Positions 22,952-28,928 of a stretch of DNA of 29,330 nucleotides are shown here, piece after piece. The stretch lies in assembly GCA_041663205.1 (NCBI GenBank), contig JBAZQZ010000013.1, positions 1 to 29,330 on the forward strand, read 5' to 3'. The translations under genes were made by a program, and so were the position numbers. Origin of the DNA: UM-FILTER-38-24 sp041663205 (lineage in GTDB: Bacteria > Patescibacteriota > Gracilibacteria > UBA1369 > LOWO2-01-FULL-3). Positions within the stretch are counted from its first letter, which is position 1; every line of letters begins with the position of its first letter. The notes beneath the pieces were generated by a model. It was not told the DNA's origin, searched no databases, and saw nothing but the letters and a program-made list of their open reading frames with translations.

Positions 22952-24489
22952 TCTTCCATTGCTTTATTATAATTTTGTTCGGCTGAGCTTCCCCCTATTC
23001 CAAATTTATCGAACGGGGTTGCCAATCTGAAAAGTTCTGTGTCCGAGATGTCGGCTCCCTGAAGGGCGGTTATTGTTTTTTCGATTTTGCTTTTTTCCTC
23101 CGGAGCCGTTTCTTTTTCGAGTTGTGATTTCAGCCATTTCAAAAATGCTTTTTTTGTCATCTCTTTCTCCGGAAACGGTGTTTCTTCATTTCCTTTTTCT
23201 TTTACGACGTATCTCAAATAATCATAGAATTTTTTTGATCCTTCGTATGTTTTTTCCGACTTCAAAAAGGCTTCGAGTTCAATATTCGATGAAACGACCA
23301 GCTGAAATTCTTTTTTGGCTGATTTTCTGGCTTCGACTTCTCTTTCTGCGGGTGATTTTAATGCGTCCCCGACACTGCCTGCTGATTCTTTTGCTTTAAA
23401 TGCCGCCAATGTACCTGCGCCGGCGATAAACCATGGATTTTTCGCAAGTGATTCCATGATGAACACTGGATTATTGATTGTACCTCCGTAAAATGTCGAG
23501 GTCGCCAAGTTTAGACCTATTGTGCCCACCGCCCATGCTTTGGCCGCAAATGTCAAAATTCCCGTTGGCGTCAACATGTCCGTGGCTTGATTTGTCGCTC
23601 CGTATGAGGATCTGCTCAAAATCTCCGCTTGCGCGGTAAAATCTTTTTTTACTCCCCAGTTTCTTGCGTATTCTTTGGCTTTTTGTTCGAATTCTTTTGT
23701 GTCGACTTTTAAATTTTCCAAGATTTTTCTCATTGTTTCCACGCTTATTGTTCCCTGTACGTTCCAAGTTTCCAAAAATTTCCGTGCGTCAGGCTCAGGT
23801 TTTACGTTTTTCATGTAATATTCGCCGAATTCAATTTGTGATTTTTCATCCATGAATGAAAGCGCTGTCCATACGTAAGGGGATAAATCGGATTTTTCGG
23901 ATATGATTTTTGAAAGCGAATCAAACATTTTTGTTTTCTCCACTTTTTTTACTCCAAGCGCAAACTGAAGAGCTTCCACAATCTGCGGCGCGTCTTTGTG
24001 TTTCATTGCCAATTGCGCTATTTTCACAGCGCTTTTGTTTACGCTGTTTCTCATCTCCGCCAGCGCCACTTCCGAAAGTTGTCCGCCTGATTTGTTTGCC
24101 ATTTCAATAACGTATGCGGAAATAATCCCTGCTGTTTCCTGCATTTGTCTTTCTATTTCGGATGTTGATTGCATCAAATCAGCGTATGTGACTTGTTCGC
24201 CTTTTTTCGCTCTCTCGTACATGTCTTTTCTTCTTGCTTCCCATTCTCTCGCAAGATTGCTTAACGGAGAAAGTAATATTTCCGAGGTTACTTCCGCCGA
24301 GAATTCCGCTCTGTTCCCAAGTGCGGGACTTTGTTTTTCAATAAGCACTTTTTTCATTTCCTGTTCCGCTTTTTTTACTGCGTCTTCTTGTCTTTTTGCG
24401 TCTTCTTGCCCTCCTTTTTCGTCAAGCAAAACATGTTCCGGGCTTTTTGCGTTTTGCGGATCGGCTTGTTGTGGTGATAATTCTGACAT
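22948..24489 (-). CDS. 513-residue protein of unknown function with two hydrophobic segments
   Basis: A mainly helical, charged protein. The N-terminal 60 residues are coiled-coil-like (QEDAVKKAEQEMKKVLIEK). Two moderately hydrophobic stretches near residues 305-350 (ILTFAAKAWAVGTIGLNLA and PWFIAGAGTLAAF) could be a membrane hairpin or buried helices. The C-terminal part is Lys/Glu-rich with a predicted helical bundle. I recognise no family. It starts two bases after the PH-like gene and its TGA overlaps the start of the VirB6-like gene by four bases, so it is tightly coupled to the membrane component and probably acts with it. Confidence 0.8.
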   Translation of the reverse strand: MSELSPQQADPQNAKSPEHVLLDEKGGQEDAKRQEDAVKKAEQEMKKVLIEKQSPALGNRAEFSAEVTSEILLSPLSNLAREWEARRKDMYERAKKGEQVTYADLMQSTSEIERQMQETAGIISAYVIEMANKSGGQLSEVALAEMRNSVNKSAVKIAQLAMKHKDAPQIVEALQFALGVKKVEKTKMFDSLSKIISEKSDLSPYVWTALSFMDEKSQIEFGEYYMKNVKPEPDARKFLETWNVQGTISVETMRKILENLKVDTKEFEQKAKEYARNWGVKKDFTAQAEILSRSSYGATNQATDMLTPTGILTFAAKAWAVGTIGLNLATSTFYGGTINNPVFIMESLAKNPWFIAGAGTLAAFKAKESAGSVGDALKSPAEREVEARKSAKKEFQLVVSSNIELEAFLKSEKTYEGSKKFYDYLRYVVKEKGNEETPFPEKEMTKKAFLKWLKSQLEKETAPEEKSKIEKTITALQGADISDTELFRLATPFDKFGIGGSSAEQNYNKAMEE

Positions 24490-24491
24490 TT

Positions 24492-25046
24492 TTAAATTTT
24501 AAATAATCTTAAAAGCGCATCAGAAAGCGGTTCTTTGTGCTCCGCTTTTTCTTTTACGTGTTTCAACAAATAGTTTCTCACCTCCGATGGATTTTGCCCC
24601 CAAAGTTGAATCACTATTTCATGCGCCAAATCATTCGAAACTCTTATGTGCATTTCCGAAACATATGGCGGTTTATAAATCAGGCAAAAATCTTTTATCA
24701 TGTCGTACGGGTATTTTCTGTATCCGGCTTTTATTCCGATTTCTGAGATAATGACTTTTATCTCTTTTGGTTCTTTTTTGTTTACAAGTCCATATACGAC
24801 AGCGAATACAATCACCGCCAATGAAAATGTCCATGCGTTGTAGAAGTATCCGAAGACCACGAGGGCCGTTGCTATGATCGCCACTATGACTTTCCAGCGG
24901 ATTCCTCTTTGGTATTTTATGAATTCCGGAGCCGTCCAAGAGAGCACGGCTTCGTCAAAAGATGAGTTCGCACTTCTTGCGCTTTCCGCGTCCAAAGCTT
25001 TTCTTATTTTTCTATCTTTGAAGTGAGATACAATTCTTGAAATCAT
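24492..25046 (-). CDS. Small membrane protein with PH-like cytoplasmic domain
   Basis: A 184-residue protein. About 48 charged N-terminal residues precede two membrane helices (near 50-68, KVIVAIIATALVVFGYF, and 71-88), followed by an 85-residue domain with alternating strands (KEIKVIISEIGIKAG, DFCLIYKPP, EMHIRVS, EIVIQLWG) and a final helix (PSEVRNYLLKHVKEKA). Two helices followed by a beta-rich domain and C-terminal helix is the layout of YcxB/bacterial PH-like membrane proteins. The assignment is structural inference. It is the first gene of the 11-kb locus. No clear promoter is seen in the 30 bases between its start and the terminator upstream. Confidence 0.75.
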   Translation of the reverse strand: MISRIVSHFKDRKIRKALDAESARSANSSFDEAVLSWTAPEFIKYQRGIRWKVIVAIIATALVVFGYFYNAWTFSLAVIVFAVVYGLVNKKEPKEIKVIISEIGIKAGYRKYPYDMIKDFCLIYKPPYVSEMHIRVSNDLAHEIVIQLWGQNPSEVRNYLLKHVKEKAEHKEPLSDALLRLFKI

Positions 25047-25078
25047 TTTTGTTTTTATTTTTCATATAATTCTATCAT

Positions 25079-25106
25079 AAAAAGCCCTCAAATGAAAGGG
25101 CTTTTT
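25079..25106 (-). terminator. Rho-independent terminator after the HNH gene
   Basis: AAAAAGCCCT (25079-25088) pairs with AGGGCTTTTT (25097-25106) around an 8-base loop. The A/T runs on both sides make it functional on either strand. It separates the HNH transcript from the downstream 11-kb locus. Confidence 0.8.
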
Positions 25107-25151
25107 GGTGTGATTGCTTAGCTTACCCGAGTCTTGAAGCTCCTGCTTTGT

Positions 25152-25182
25152 GAAAGAGTTATCCCCGGGGATGGGTTTTATC
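25152..25182 (+). repeat. Palindromic repeat, copy 1
   Basis: GAAAGAGTT then the perfect 12-bp palindrome ATCCCCGGGGAT (25161-25172) then GGGTTTTATC. It is related to copies at 25795-25820, 26838-26866 and 26916-26944, which read in the opposite orientation. Shared pattern: GAAAG, TTRTCC, YCGRGGAT, then T-rich. Confidence 0.6.
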
Positions 25183-25220
25183 CCATTATTGTGATATTTT
25201 TGCCTCCCCTCCGAGCCTTC

Positions 25221-25352
25221 ACCCACCTTTTCCGACACGAACCGCCGCCTTCACCCCACTATTTTTCGTTAATCTTTTGTTTCTTCCAACCCATTTTCTC
25301 ATACGAACCACCCTCATCACACCACGATTTTCATCAATTTTTTATTTTTTCC
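25221..25352. repeat. Degenerate 64-67 bp tandem duplication over the HNH gene end
   Basis: Unit A (25221-25287) and unit B (25289-25352) align along their length, sharing ACCCA, ACGAACC, a CACnCCAC core and T-rich ends (TTTCTTCC against TTTTTTCC). Unit B contains the last codons and TGA of the HNH gene. On the minus strand unit A shows a decayed copy of the same end (E-E-T-K-D-stop against E-K-I-K-N-stop). Confidence 0.6.
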
Positions 25353-26473
25353 TGCCGTATTTCCCGATATAAAATGTCCTCCCCTGAAAAATTCCCTCGC
25401 CCAAGTTCCAACATCCACTGTTCGATATTTTGGCTTTCATTCGCGATGATTCCGTTGTGTGCAAATTCGTGATGGGTTTTGCAGAGAGGAACGACGGATT
25501 CGTGAACGTCTTTCTTTAGCCGTTTATCTGCATCCCACAGCCGTTTTTTGCTTTCCGCAAATCTTTCCCTATGATGAAATATTTCTGCCGGATGGCCGCA
25601 ATTCGGATACGCGCATTTGCCATGAGCGCTGAAGATAGCCATTTTTTTGACGTGGACAGGGATATATCTCGAAATTTTCGGAGAGATTTTCGCACCACTT
25701 CCCGATATTGATTTTGAAATTTCGGTTTTCTCAGGCCCCTTTTCTTGTTCCGTCTGTTTGTCGATAAACTTTTTCTCAACAACTTCTCCCTCGCAAAAGT
25801 TATCCTCGAGGACAACTTTCTCAGAAAATTCCGCATCTGCAAGCCTTTTTAAAATTTCGCTCATAACTTCTTTGTTGCCCAAAGATCCGCTGTTTCCGGA
25901 AATTTCTTTGGAAATTTCTTTTGATTCTTTTTCAATTTTTTTCTTCAATTTCAAAAACAAAAAAGCGTTTTCATCGGTGATTTCGACTGTGATTTTTAAA
26001 GGTGCGGCTTTGCACGGAGCGCTTATGGAAGCTGTTTGTTCACAGCCAAATAGACTTCCATCCCCAAACAAATTTGCCTCTTCTTTACTCTTCACTTCTT
26101 TATTTCTCACTTCCTTGCTCAATTCCTGAATTGCATTTTTGCTCATGTTCTTGAGCTTATCGACCCATGCTTCCTCGGTTTCCTCCGTCGCAACGCTCGC
26201 CACAAGTGCCACTTTATGCACGCCCTCCGTTTTTATCGCCTCTCTTAATTTTGGCTTGTCGCTGAGATATTTTTCGAGTCGAAGTCTTTTTGAAACCACG
26301 CCTTTCGAAAGTCCGCCGAATTTCCCGGCATATTCAACGATTGTTGACGCATATTTCAGATAAATTTTTCTGTCATAAATTTCGGGCAAAAGCGCCAAAA
26401 GTTCGTTTGTTAATTTTCTGCGATTTGCTCCGAGTTTCAAAAATTCCTGATGCAATTCTTTTTCTGTTTTCAT
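25334..26473 (-). CDS. HNH endonuclease-domain protein
   Basis: A 379-residue protein. The N-terminal 120 residues are helical with an HTH-like segment (YAGKFGGLSKGVVSKRLRLE). Residues 120-265 are a variable, Ser/Lys/Glu-rich linker. The C-terminal HNH nuclease has CAYPNC at 287-292, HH at 300-301 (IFHHRERF) and CKTHH at 331-335 (VVPLCKTHHEFAHNG), giving the Cys4 zinc site and the catalytic His pattern of DUF222-type HNH proteins. Its role could be restriction, mobility or uptake-related DNA processing; sequence does not decide. Residues of about 219-226 (KVVLEDNF) are encoded by a palindromic repeat also found in both flanks. It has its own promoter and a downstream terminator, so it is monocistronic. 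Confidence 0.85.
   Translation of the reverse strand: MKTEKELHQEFLKLGANRRKLTNELLALLPEIYDRKIYLKYASTIVEYAGKFGGLSKGVVSKRLRLEKYLSDKPKLREAIKTEGVHKVALVASVATEETEEAWVDKLKNMSKNAIQELSKEVRNKEVKSKEEANLFGDGSLFGCEQTASISAPCKAAPLKITVEITDENAFLFLKLKKKIEKESKEISKEISGNSGSLGNKEVMSEILKRLADAEFSEKVVLEDNFCEGEVVEKKFIDKQTEQEKGPEKTEISKSISGSGAKISPKISRYIPVHVKKMAIFSAHGKCAYPNCGHPAEIFHHRERFAESKKRLWDADKRLKKDVHESVVPLCKTHHEFAHNGIIANESQNIEQWMLELGRGNFSGEDILYREIRQEKIKN
25795..25820 (-). repeat. Palindromic repeat, copy inside the HNH coding sequence
   Basis: A near-perfect 24-bp palindrome centred on CCTCGAGG, flanked by AAAGTT/AACTTT arms, lies in frame in the HNH gene. Nineteen bases (25802-25820) are identical to 26848-26866 in the upstream intergenic region. 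Confidence 0.65.
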
Positions 26474-26499
26474 AATTTTATTGGTTAAATTTCACAAAA

Positions 26500-26528
26500 A
26501 TAATATTCCTTCTTTTTGGCTTACACAA
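26500..26528 (-). promoter_or_regulatory. Probable HNH-gene promoter
   Basis: On the minus strand: -35 TTGTGT (complement of 26523-26528), 17 bases, then -10 TATTAT (complement of 26500-26505). The predicted leader is about 20 bases. The -35 is a weak match. Confidence 0.45.
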
Positions 26529-26837
26529 GAGCAGAAGTGCGATTCTAACACATTTGTTTTTTATAAAAATTTTGCAAAAAGACACCACCTGAAAATCTCA
26601 AAAATTCAGCGACAAAAAATATCTCCGACAAGAAAAAATCCGAAAAATGTTTCCTCAATCAAAAATTTTCAAATCACCGATAAAACGAAAAATATTTAAG
26701 ATTTTTTATTCCCAAAAAAGTCGTCAAGTCGAAGTTTTTTATGCGTTGCGTTGAGAAATCACAAATCACCAAATCCACTAATCCACAATTCCGTAAAATG
26801 ACAAAAATCGCAACTTCGCAAATTCATCACCACAAGC

Positions 26838-26886
26838 CAAAAAACTCATCCTCGAGGACAACTTTCCCCTTACTCGCCCACACACC
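26838..26886 (-). repeat. Palindromic repeat within 40-bp direct repeat, copy 2
   Basis: Positions 26847-26886 match 26925-26964 in 39 of 40 bases (only 26852/26930 differ). The left part is the palindromic motif (ATCCTCGAGGAC core) seen also inside the HNH gene; the right part is a C/A-rich tail (CTCGCCCACACACC). Confidence 0.75.
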
Positions 26887-26915
26887 GCCCCACGACACGA
26901 CAGAGACATTTCGCC

Positions 26916-26964
26916 AAAAAATCCCATCCCCGAGGACAACTTTCCCCTTACTCGCCCACACACC
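26916..26964 (-). repeat. Palindromic repeat within 40-bp direct repeat, copy 3
   Basis: Second copy of the 40-bp unit at a 78-bp period, with core ATCCCCGAGGAC. The near identity over 40 bp against divergent spacers indicates recent duplication or conservation by function. Confidence 0.75.
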
Positions 26965-26992
26965 ATCCCCACCACAACACAAGAAACGATAT

Positions 26993-27018
26993 AAAAAACC
27001 ATCCCGAAGGATGGCTTT
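26993..27018 (-). terminator. Terminator of the rpsF-ssb-rpsR operon
   Basis: On the minus strand CCATCC, a TTCG tetraloop and GGATGG are followed by six T residues. It lies about 130 bases after the rpsR stop. No other candidate is seen in between. Confidence 0.85.
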
Positions 27019-27144
27019 TATGACTGTTTTGGTACTTTTTCCTACCTGCCCCTAAAAACTTGCAACCCACCCCTCTCAACATATCCTCCTCCTTCACATC
27101 CACCTTCCTTGACAGGGAAAACCGCAAAGACTCAATGCGGGCCT

Positions 27145-27357
27145 TTATCTCGTGAATCTGATAAGACCCATGATTCTTGCGTTTTTTATAGCTTTTGAGA
27201 CTTCTTTTTGGTGCTTGATGCACGTTCCGGAGTAGTATCTTGGCACAATCTTGAAATATTGTGACAAAAATTTTCTCAAAAGTCTCACGTTTTTGTAGTC
27301 AATGTGCTTTATATCTTCGGAATGGAAGTAGCATTTTCTGTTTTTGAATGTTGGCAT
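27145..27357 (-). CDS. rpsR: Ribosomal protein bS18
   Basis: A 70-residue small-subunit protein that pairs with bS6 on the platform of the 30S subunit. It shows the bS18 pattern: RKCYF near the N-terminus, IDYKNVRLLRKFLSQYFKIVPRYYSGTC split over residues 19-46, then KHQKEVSKAIKNAR and the C-terminal helix. The two cysteines (in RKCYF and GTCIK) are the remnant or full set of the C+ type zinc ligands. It is the last gene of the rpsF-ssb-rpsR operon, 23 bases after ssb, with no Shine-Dalgarno sequence in the gap. Confidence 0.96.
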   Translation of the reverse strand: MPTFKNRKCYFHSEDIKHIDYKNVRLLRKFLSQYFKIVPRYYSGTCIKHQKEVSKAIKNARIMGLIRFTR

Positions 27358-27380
27358 GTTATTTTAGATTTAAGTAAATA

Positions 27381-27809
27381 TTAAAATACGTTTTCTCCTT
27401 CTTCGTCCCCATAGACTGGAAGGTCTGATGAATTTTCCGGTACTGCGTCAAGAATTTCTTTTTCTTCAGCCGAAGATGCTCTCTTGTCCAACATTATCAT
27501 GTCTTGCATAACAACTTCCGTTCTGAATCTTTTTTCTCCGTTTTCGGCTTCCCAGCTTCGTGTTTTCAAGTATCCTTCGACATATATCAATTTCCCTTTT
27601 TTGAGGTATTGAGCGCAAATTTCCGCCAGTTTGGCCCATGCCACTATTTCGTGAAATTCGGTCGATTTTTTTCTGTCATTATCTCTTGTGGCCCATTCGC
27701 GATTTGTCGCGATTCCGAATGTCGCGACAGGCTGACCACTTTGCGTTTGTTTCAGTTCAGGGTCTCTCGTAAGATTTCCGACAAGAATAACTTTGTTTAT
27801 TGATCTCAT
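27381..27809 (-). CDS. ssb: Single-stranded DNA-binding protein
   Basis: A 142-residue SSB. The OB fold covers about residues 1-105: MRSINKVILVGNLTRDPELK, the TREW-type segment (ATNREW), WAKLAEICAQYLKKGKLIYVEG and YLKTRSW. The tail is acidic and ends DEEGENVF. This keeps the terminal Phe used to dock partner proteins, though the usual D-D-I-P-F is altered. It protects single-stranded DNA and recruits repair and replication enzymes. It sits between rpsF and rpsR, the conserved bacterial order, 18 bases after rpsF. GGAA a few bases before the ATG is a weak Shine-Dalgarno at best. Confidence 0.96.
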   Translation of the reverse strand: MRSINKVILVGNLTRDPELKQTQSGQPVATFGIATNREWATRDNDRKKSTEFHEIVAWAKLAEICAQYLKKGKLIYVEGYLKTRSWEAENGEKRFRTEVVMQDMIMLDKRASSAEEKEILDAVPENSSDLPVYGDEEGENVF

Positions 27810-27827
27810 GTTTCCAGTGTTAGGGTA

Positions 27828-28481
27828 TTATAATTTTATGTCCGGATCATTTATAAGGCTGCGTAGTTTTTCGTCAAATTCATCAAGTTTTGATCTTGAA
27901 TCCGGTTCTTCTTCTTTTTTCTTCTTTGTCTCTTTTTTAGGTTTTTCTTCCTCTGCAGTTTCCTCTTTTGGAGGTTCAACTTTTTCTTCTTTTACTTTTT
28001 TTGGTTCTTTTTTGGGTTTTTCCTCTTCCACTTTTTCCTCTTTCTTAACAGGTTTTTCGACCTTTCTTACAGGTTTTTTCAATTCATCTTTTCTTTCCTG
28101 TTCAGCTTCCTCTTTTTTCTTGTTTTCCAAGTCTTCTTTCTCCCATTCAGCAGTGTATTCTTCGAGTTTCTTCAGAGTGTATGCGTCTGAAACTCTTATC
28201 ACGAGCTGTCTGATTACTTGCGGGTTTAGAATAAGCGTTTTTTCCAACTCGTGTACTTTGTCTGTGTCAAATGTGAAATTGAACACTGCATAGTAGCCGT
28301 TTTCTTGCTTTTTGATTGAATAAGCAAGTTTGCGGACACCCCAAAGATCCTCATCGAAGATCTCTCCACCGTTTGAGGTGATTTGTTCACGAACTTCTTG
28401 TAATTCTTCCGCCGTTTTGGACTCACCCATATCCGGCATCAGAATCACCATAAGCTCGTATTTCGCGATTCTTTTATCCAT
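27828..28481 (-). CDS. rpsF: Ribosomal protein bS6 with long Lys/Glu-rich extension
   Basis: Residues 1-105 are a normal bS6 domain (YELMVILMPDM, then WGVRKLAYSIKKQENGYYAVFNF and QVIRQLVIRVSD). Family members usually end near 95-135 residues; this one continues to 217. The extension is almost wholly Lys, Glu, Pro and Arg, with repeats of the type EEEKPKKEPKK and EEEKPKKETKK, and ends in a separate amphipathic helix (SKLDEFDEKLRSLINDP). It is the first gene of the operon with ssb and rpsR. A perfect -10 TATAAT lies 11 bases before the ATG, so the leader would be only about five bases. Confidence 0.95.
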   Translation of the reverse strand: MDKRIAKYELMVILMPDMGESKTAEELQEVREQITSNGGEIFDEDLWGVRKLAYSIKKQENGYYAVFNFTFDTDKVHELEKTLILNPQVIRQLVIRVSDAYTLKKLEEYTAEWEKEDLENKKKEEAEQERKDELKKPVRKVEKPVKKEEKVEEEKPKKEPKKVKEEKVEPPKEETAEEEKPKKETKKKKEEEPDSRSKLDEFDEKLRSLINDPDIKL

Positions 28482-28492
28482 ATTTTCTTTGG

Positions 28493-28498
28493 ATTATA
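28493..28498 (-). promoter_or_regulatory. rpsF -10 element
   Basis: A perfect TATAAT on the minus strand, 11 bases upstream of the rpsF ATG. No good -35 match at 16-18 bases was found. Transcription would start about five bases before the ATG, making the mRNA nearly leaderless. Confidence 0.55.
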
Positions 28499-28626
28499 GC
28501 CCTATCTTTAAGCTTTATAGATAGAGCAGAAATATAAAATGGTTGGCAACCCTCTCGGGTCGCGTAACGGAAGTTATCAAAATGGCAATTTTTTTGCAAG
28601 AGAAAAACACAACGATAACCATAAAA

Positions 28627-28677
28627 AGTCAAGTATTTATTTTTTCGAGCAGTTATATTTCAATAAATCGCTTGACT
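28627..28677. repeat. Imperfect inverted repeat
   Basis: AGTCAAGTATTTATT (28627-28641) and AATAAATCGCTTGACT (28662-28677) can pair over 14 bases with a small bulge. Neither side has a terminator-like T-run. Confidence 0.5.
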
Positions 28678-28752
28678 CGTGGGATGGCTTACCGCCGTGT
28701 TTTTCATGTCGTAGTAATCCTTAAAATAATCCGTCCACCATGTTTCACATTG

Positions 28753-28828
28753 AATGTCAACCAGGGGGTATTGTCTTTAGGGGGTAAAATCAGTCATAAT
28801 TAAGTAGATATTGTTGTAGGTTGACATT
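28753..28828. promoter_or_regulatory. 10-bp inverted repeat overlapping the -35 box
   Basis: AATGTCAACC (28753-28762) and GGTTGACATT (28819-28828) are perfect complements 56 bases apart. The right arm contains the -35 TTGACA of the promoter, so paired sites for one regulator with DNA looping are possible. A second, weaker promoter candidate (TTGTCT 28771-28776, CATAAT 28795-28800, 18-base spacer) lies between the arms. Confidence 0.4.
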
Positions 28829-28849
28829 TTAGGCATCTCATGATATAGT
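28821..28849 (+). promoter_or_regulatory. Consensus promoter for the 3'-terminal gene
   Basis: TTGACA (28821-28826), exactly 17 bases, TATAGT (28844-28849). The -35 is perfect and the -10 has one mismatch. The predicted start near 28856 gives a leader of about 73 bases, the longest leader in the window. Confidence 0.8.
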
Positions 28850-28928
28850 CGCTGGCTTAAAAAAACTAACAAACGTTATCATAGAAATCATAGAAACAAC
28901 ATTACAGGTAAATAAATTTGCGAGAAGA

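Larger units (their letters stand above)
25047..25333. other. Intergenic region below the HNH gene: terminator plus repeats, no gene
   Basis: This 287-base stretch holds a terminator (25079-25106), one copy of the palindromic repeat (25152-25182) and most of a degenerate tandem duplication (25221-25352). Frames across it are short and repeat-derived, and I see no protein gene. Confidence 0.7.
26474..27144. other. 671-base gene-poor region upstream of the HNH gene
   Basis: The left half is A-rich and holds only the HNH promoter. The right half contains two 40-bp direct repeats and the terminator of the ribosomal-protein operon. Frames of 70-104 codons on both strands exist only because the repeats keep them open; they carry the repeat twice and have no protein-like features. 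I see no RNA gene. Confidence 0.7.
28482..28928. other. 447-base intergenic region between divergent genes
   Basis: Holds the rpsF promoter at the left, an imperfect long inverted repeat (28627-28677), a 10-bp inverted repeat pair (28753-28762 and 28819-28828) and the promoter of the plus-strand gene at the right. An open frame on the plus strand (28543-28803) lacks any protein-like signature. No tRNA or other RNA gene was found by eye. Confidence 0.65.

Noticed and set aside
25134..25472. 112-codon plus-strand frame over the end of the HNH gene
   Set aside because: It is antisense to the HNH gene and to the tandem duplication; its peptide repeat mirrors the DNA repeat.
26847..26964. CRISPR array
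   Set aside because: Only two repeat units, a palindromic unit of 40 bp with a non-repeating 38-bp gap, and no cas gene in the window.
26741..27055. 104-codon plus-strand frame with an internal repeated peptide
   Set aside because: It is kept open by the two 40-bp DNA repeats, runs through the ribosomal-operon terminator and has no protein-like composition.
26948..27223. 91-codon minus-strand frame overlapping the end of rpsR
   Set aside because: It overlaps a real gene by 79 bases and then reads through the terminator hairpin and repeat DNA. Only its first part looks even faintly protein-like.
28543..28803. 86-codon plus-strand frame in the rpsF upstream region
   Set aside because: It begins with TTG, has no ribosome-binding site or recognisable motif and covers regulatory repeats, so chance is more likely.
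28500..28860. tRNA or other RNA gene upstream of rpsF
   Set aside because: No T-loop (GTTCRA) with a matching acceptor stem was found; the hairpins present are short.
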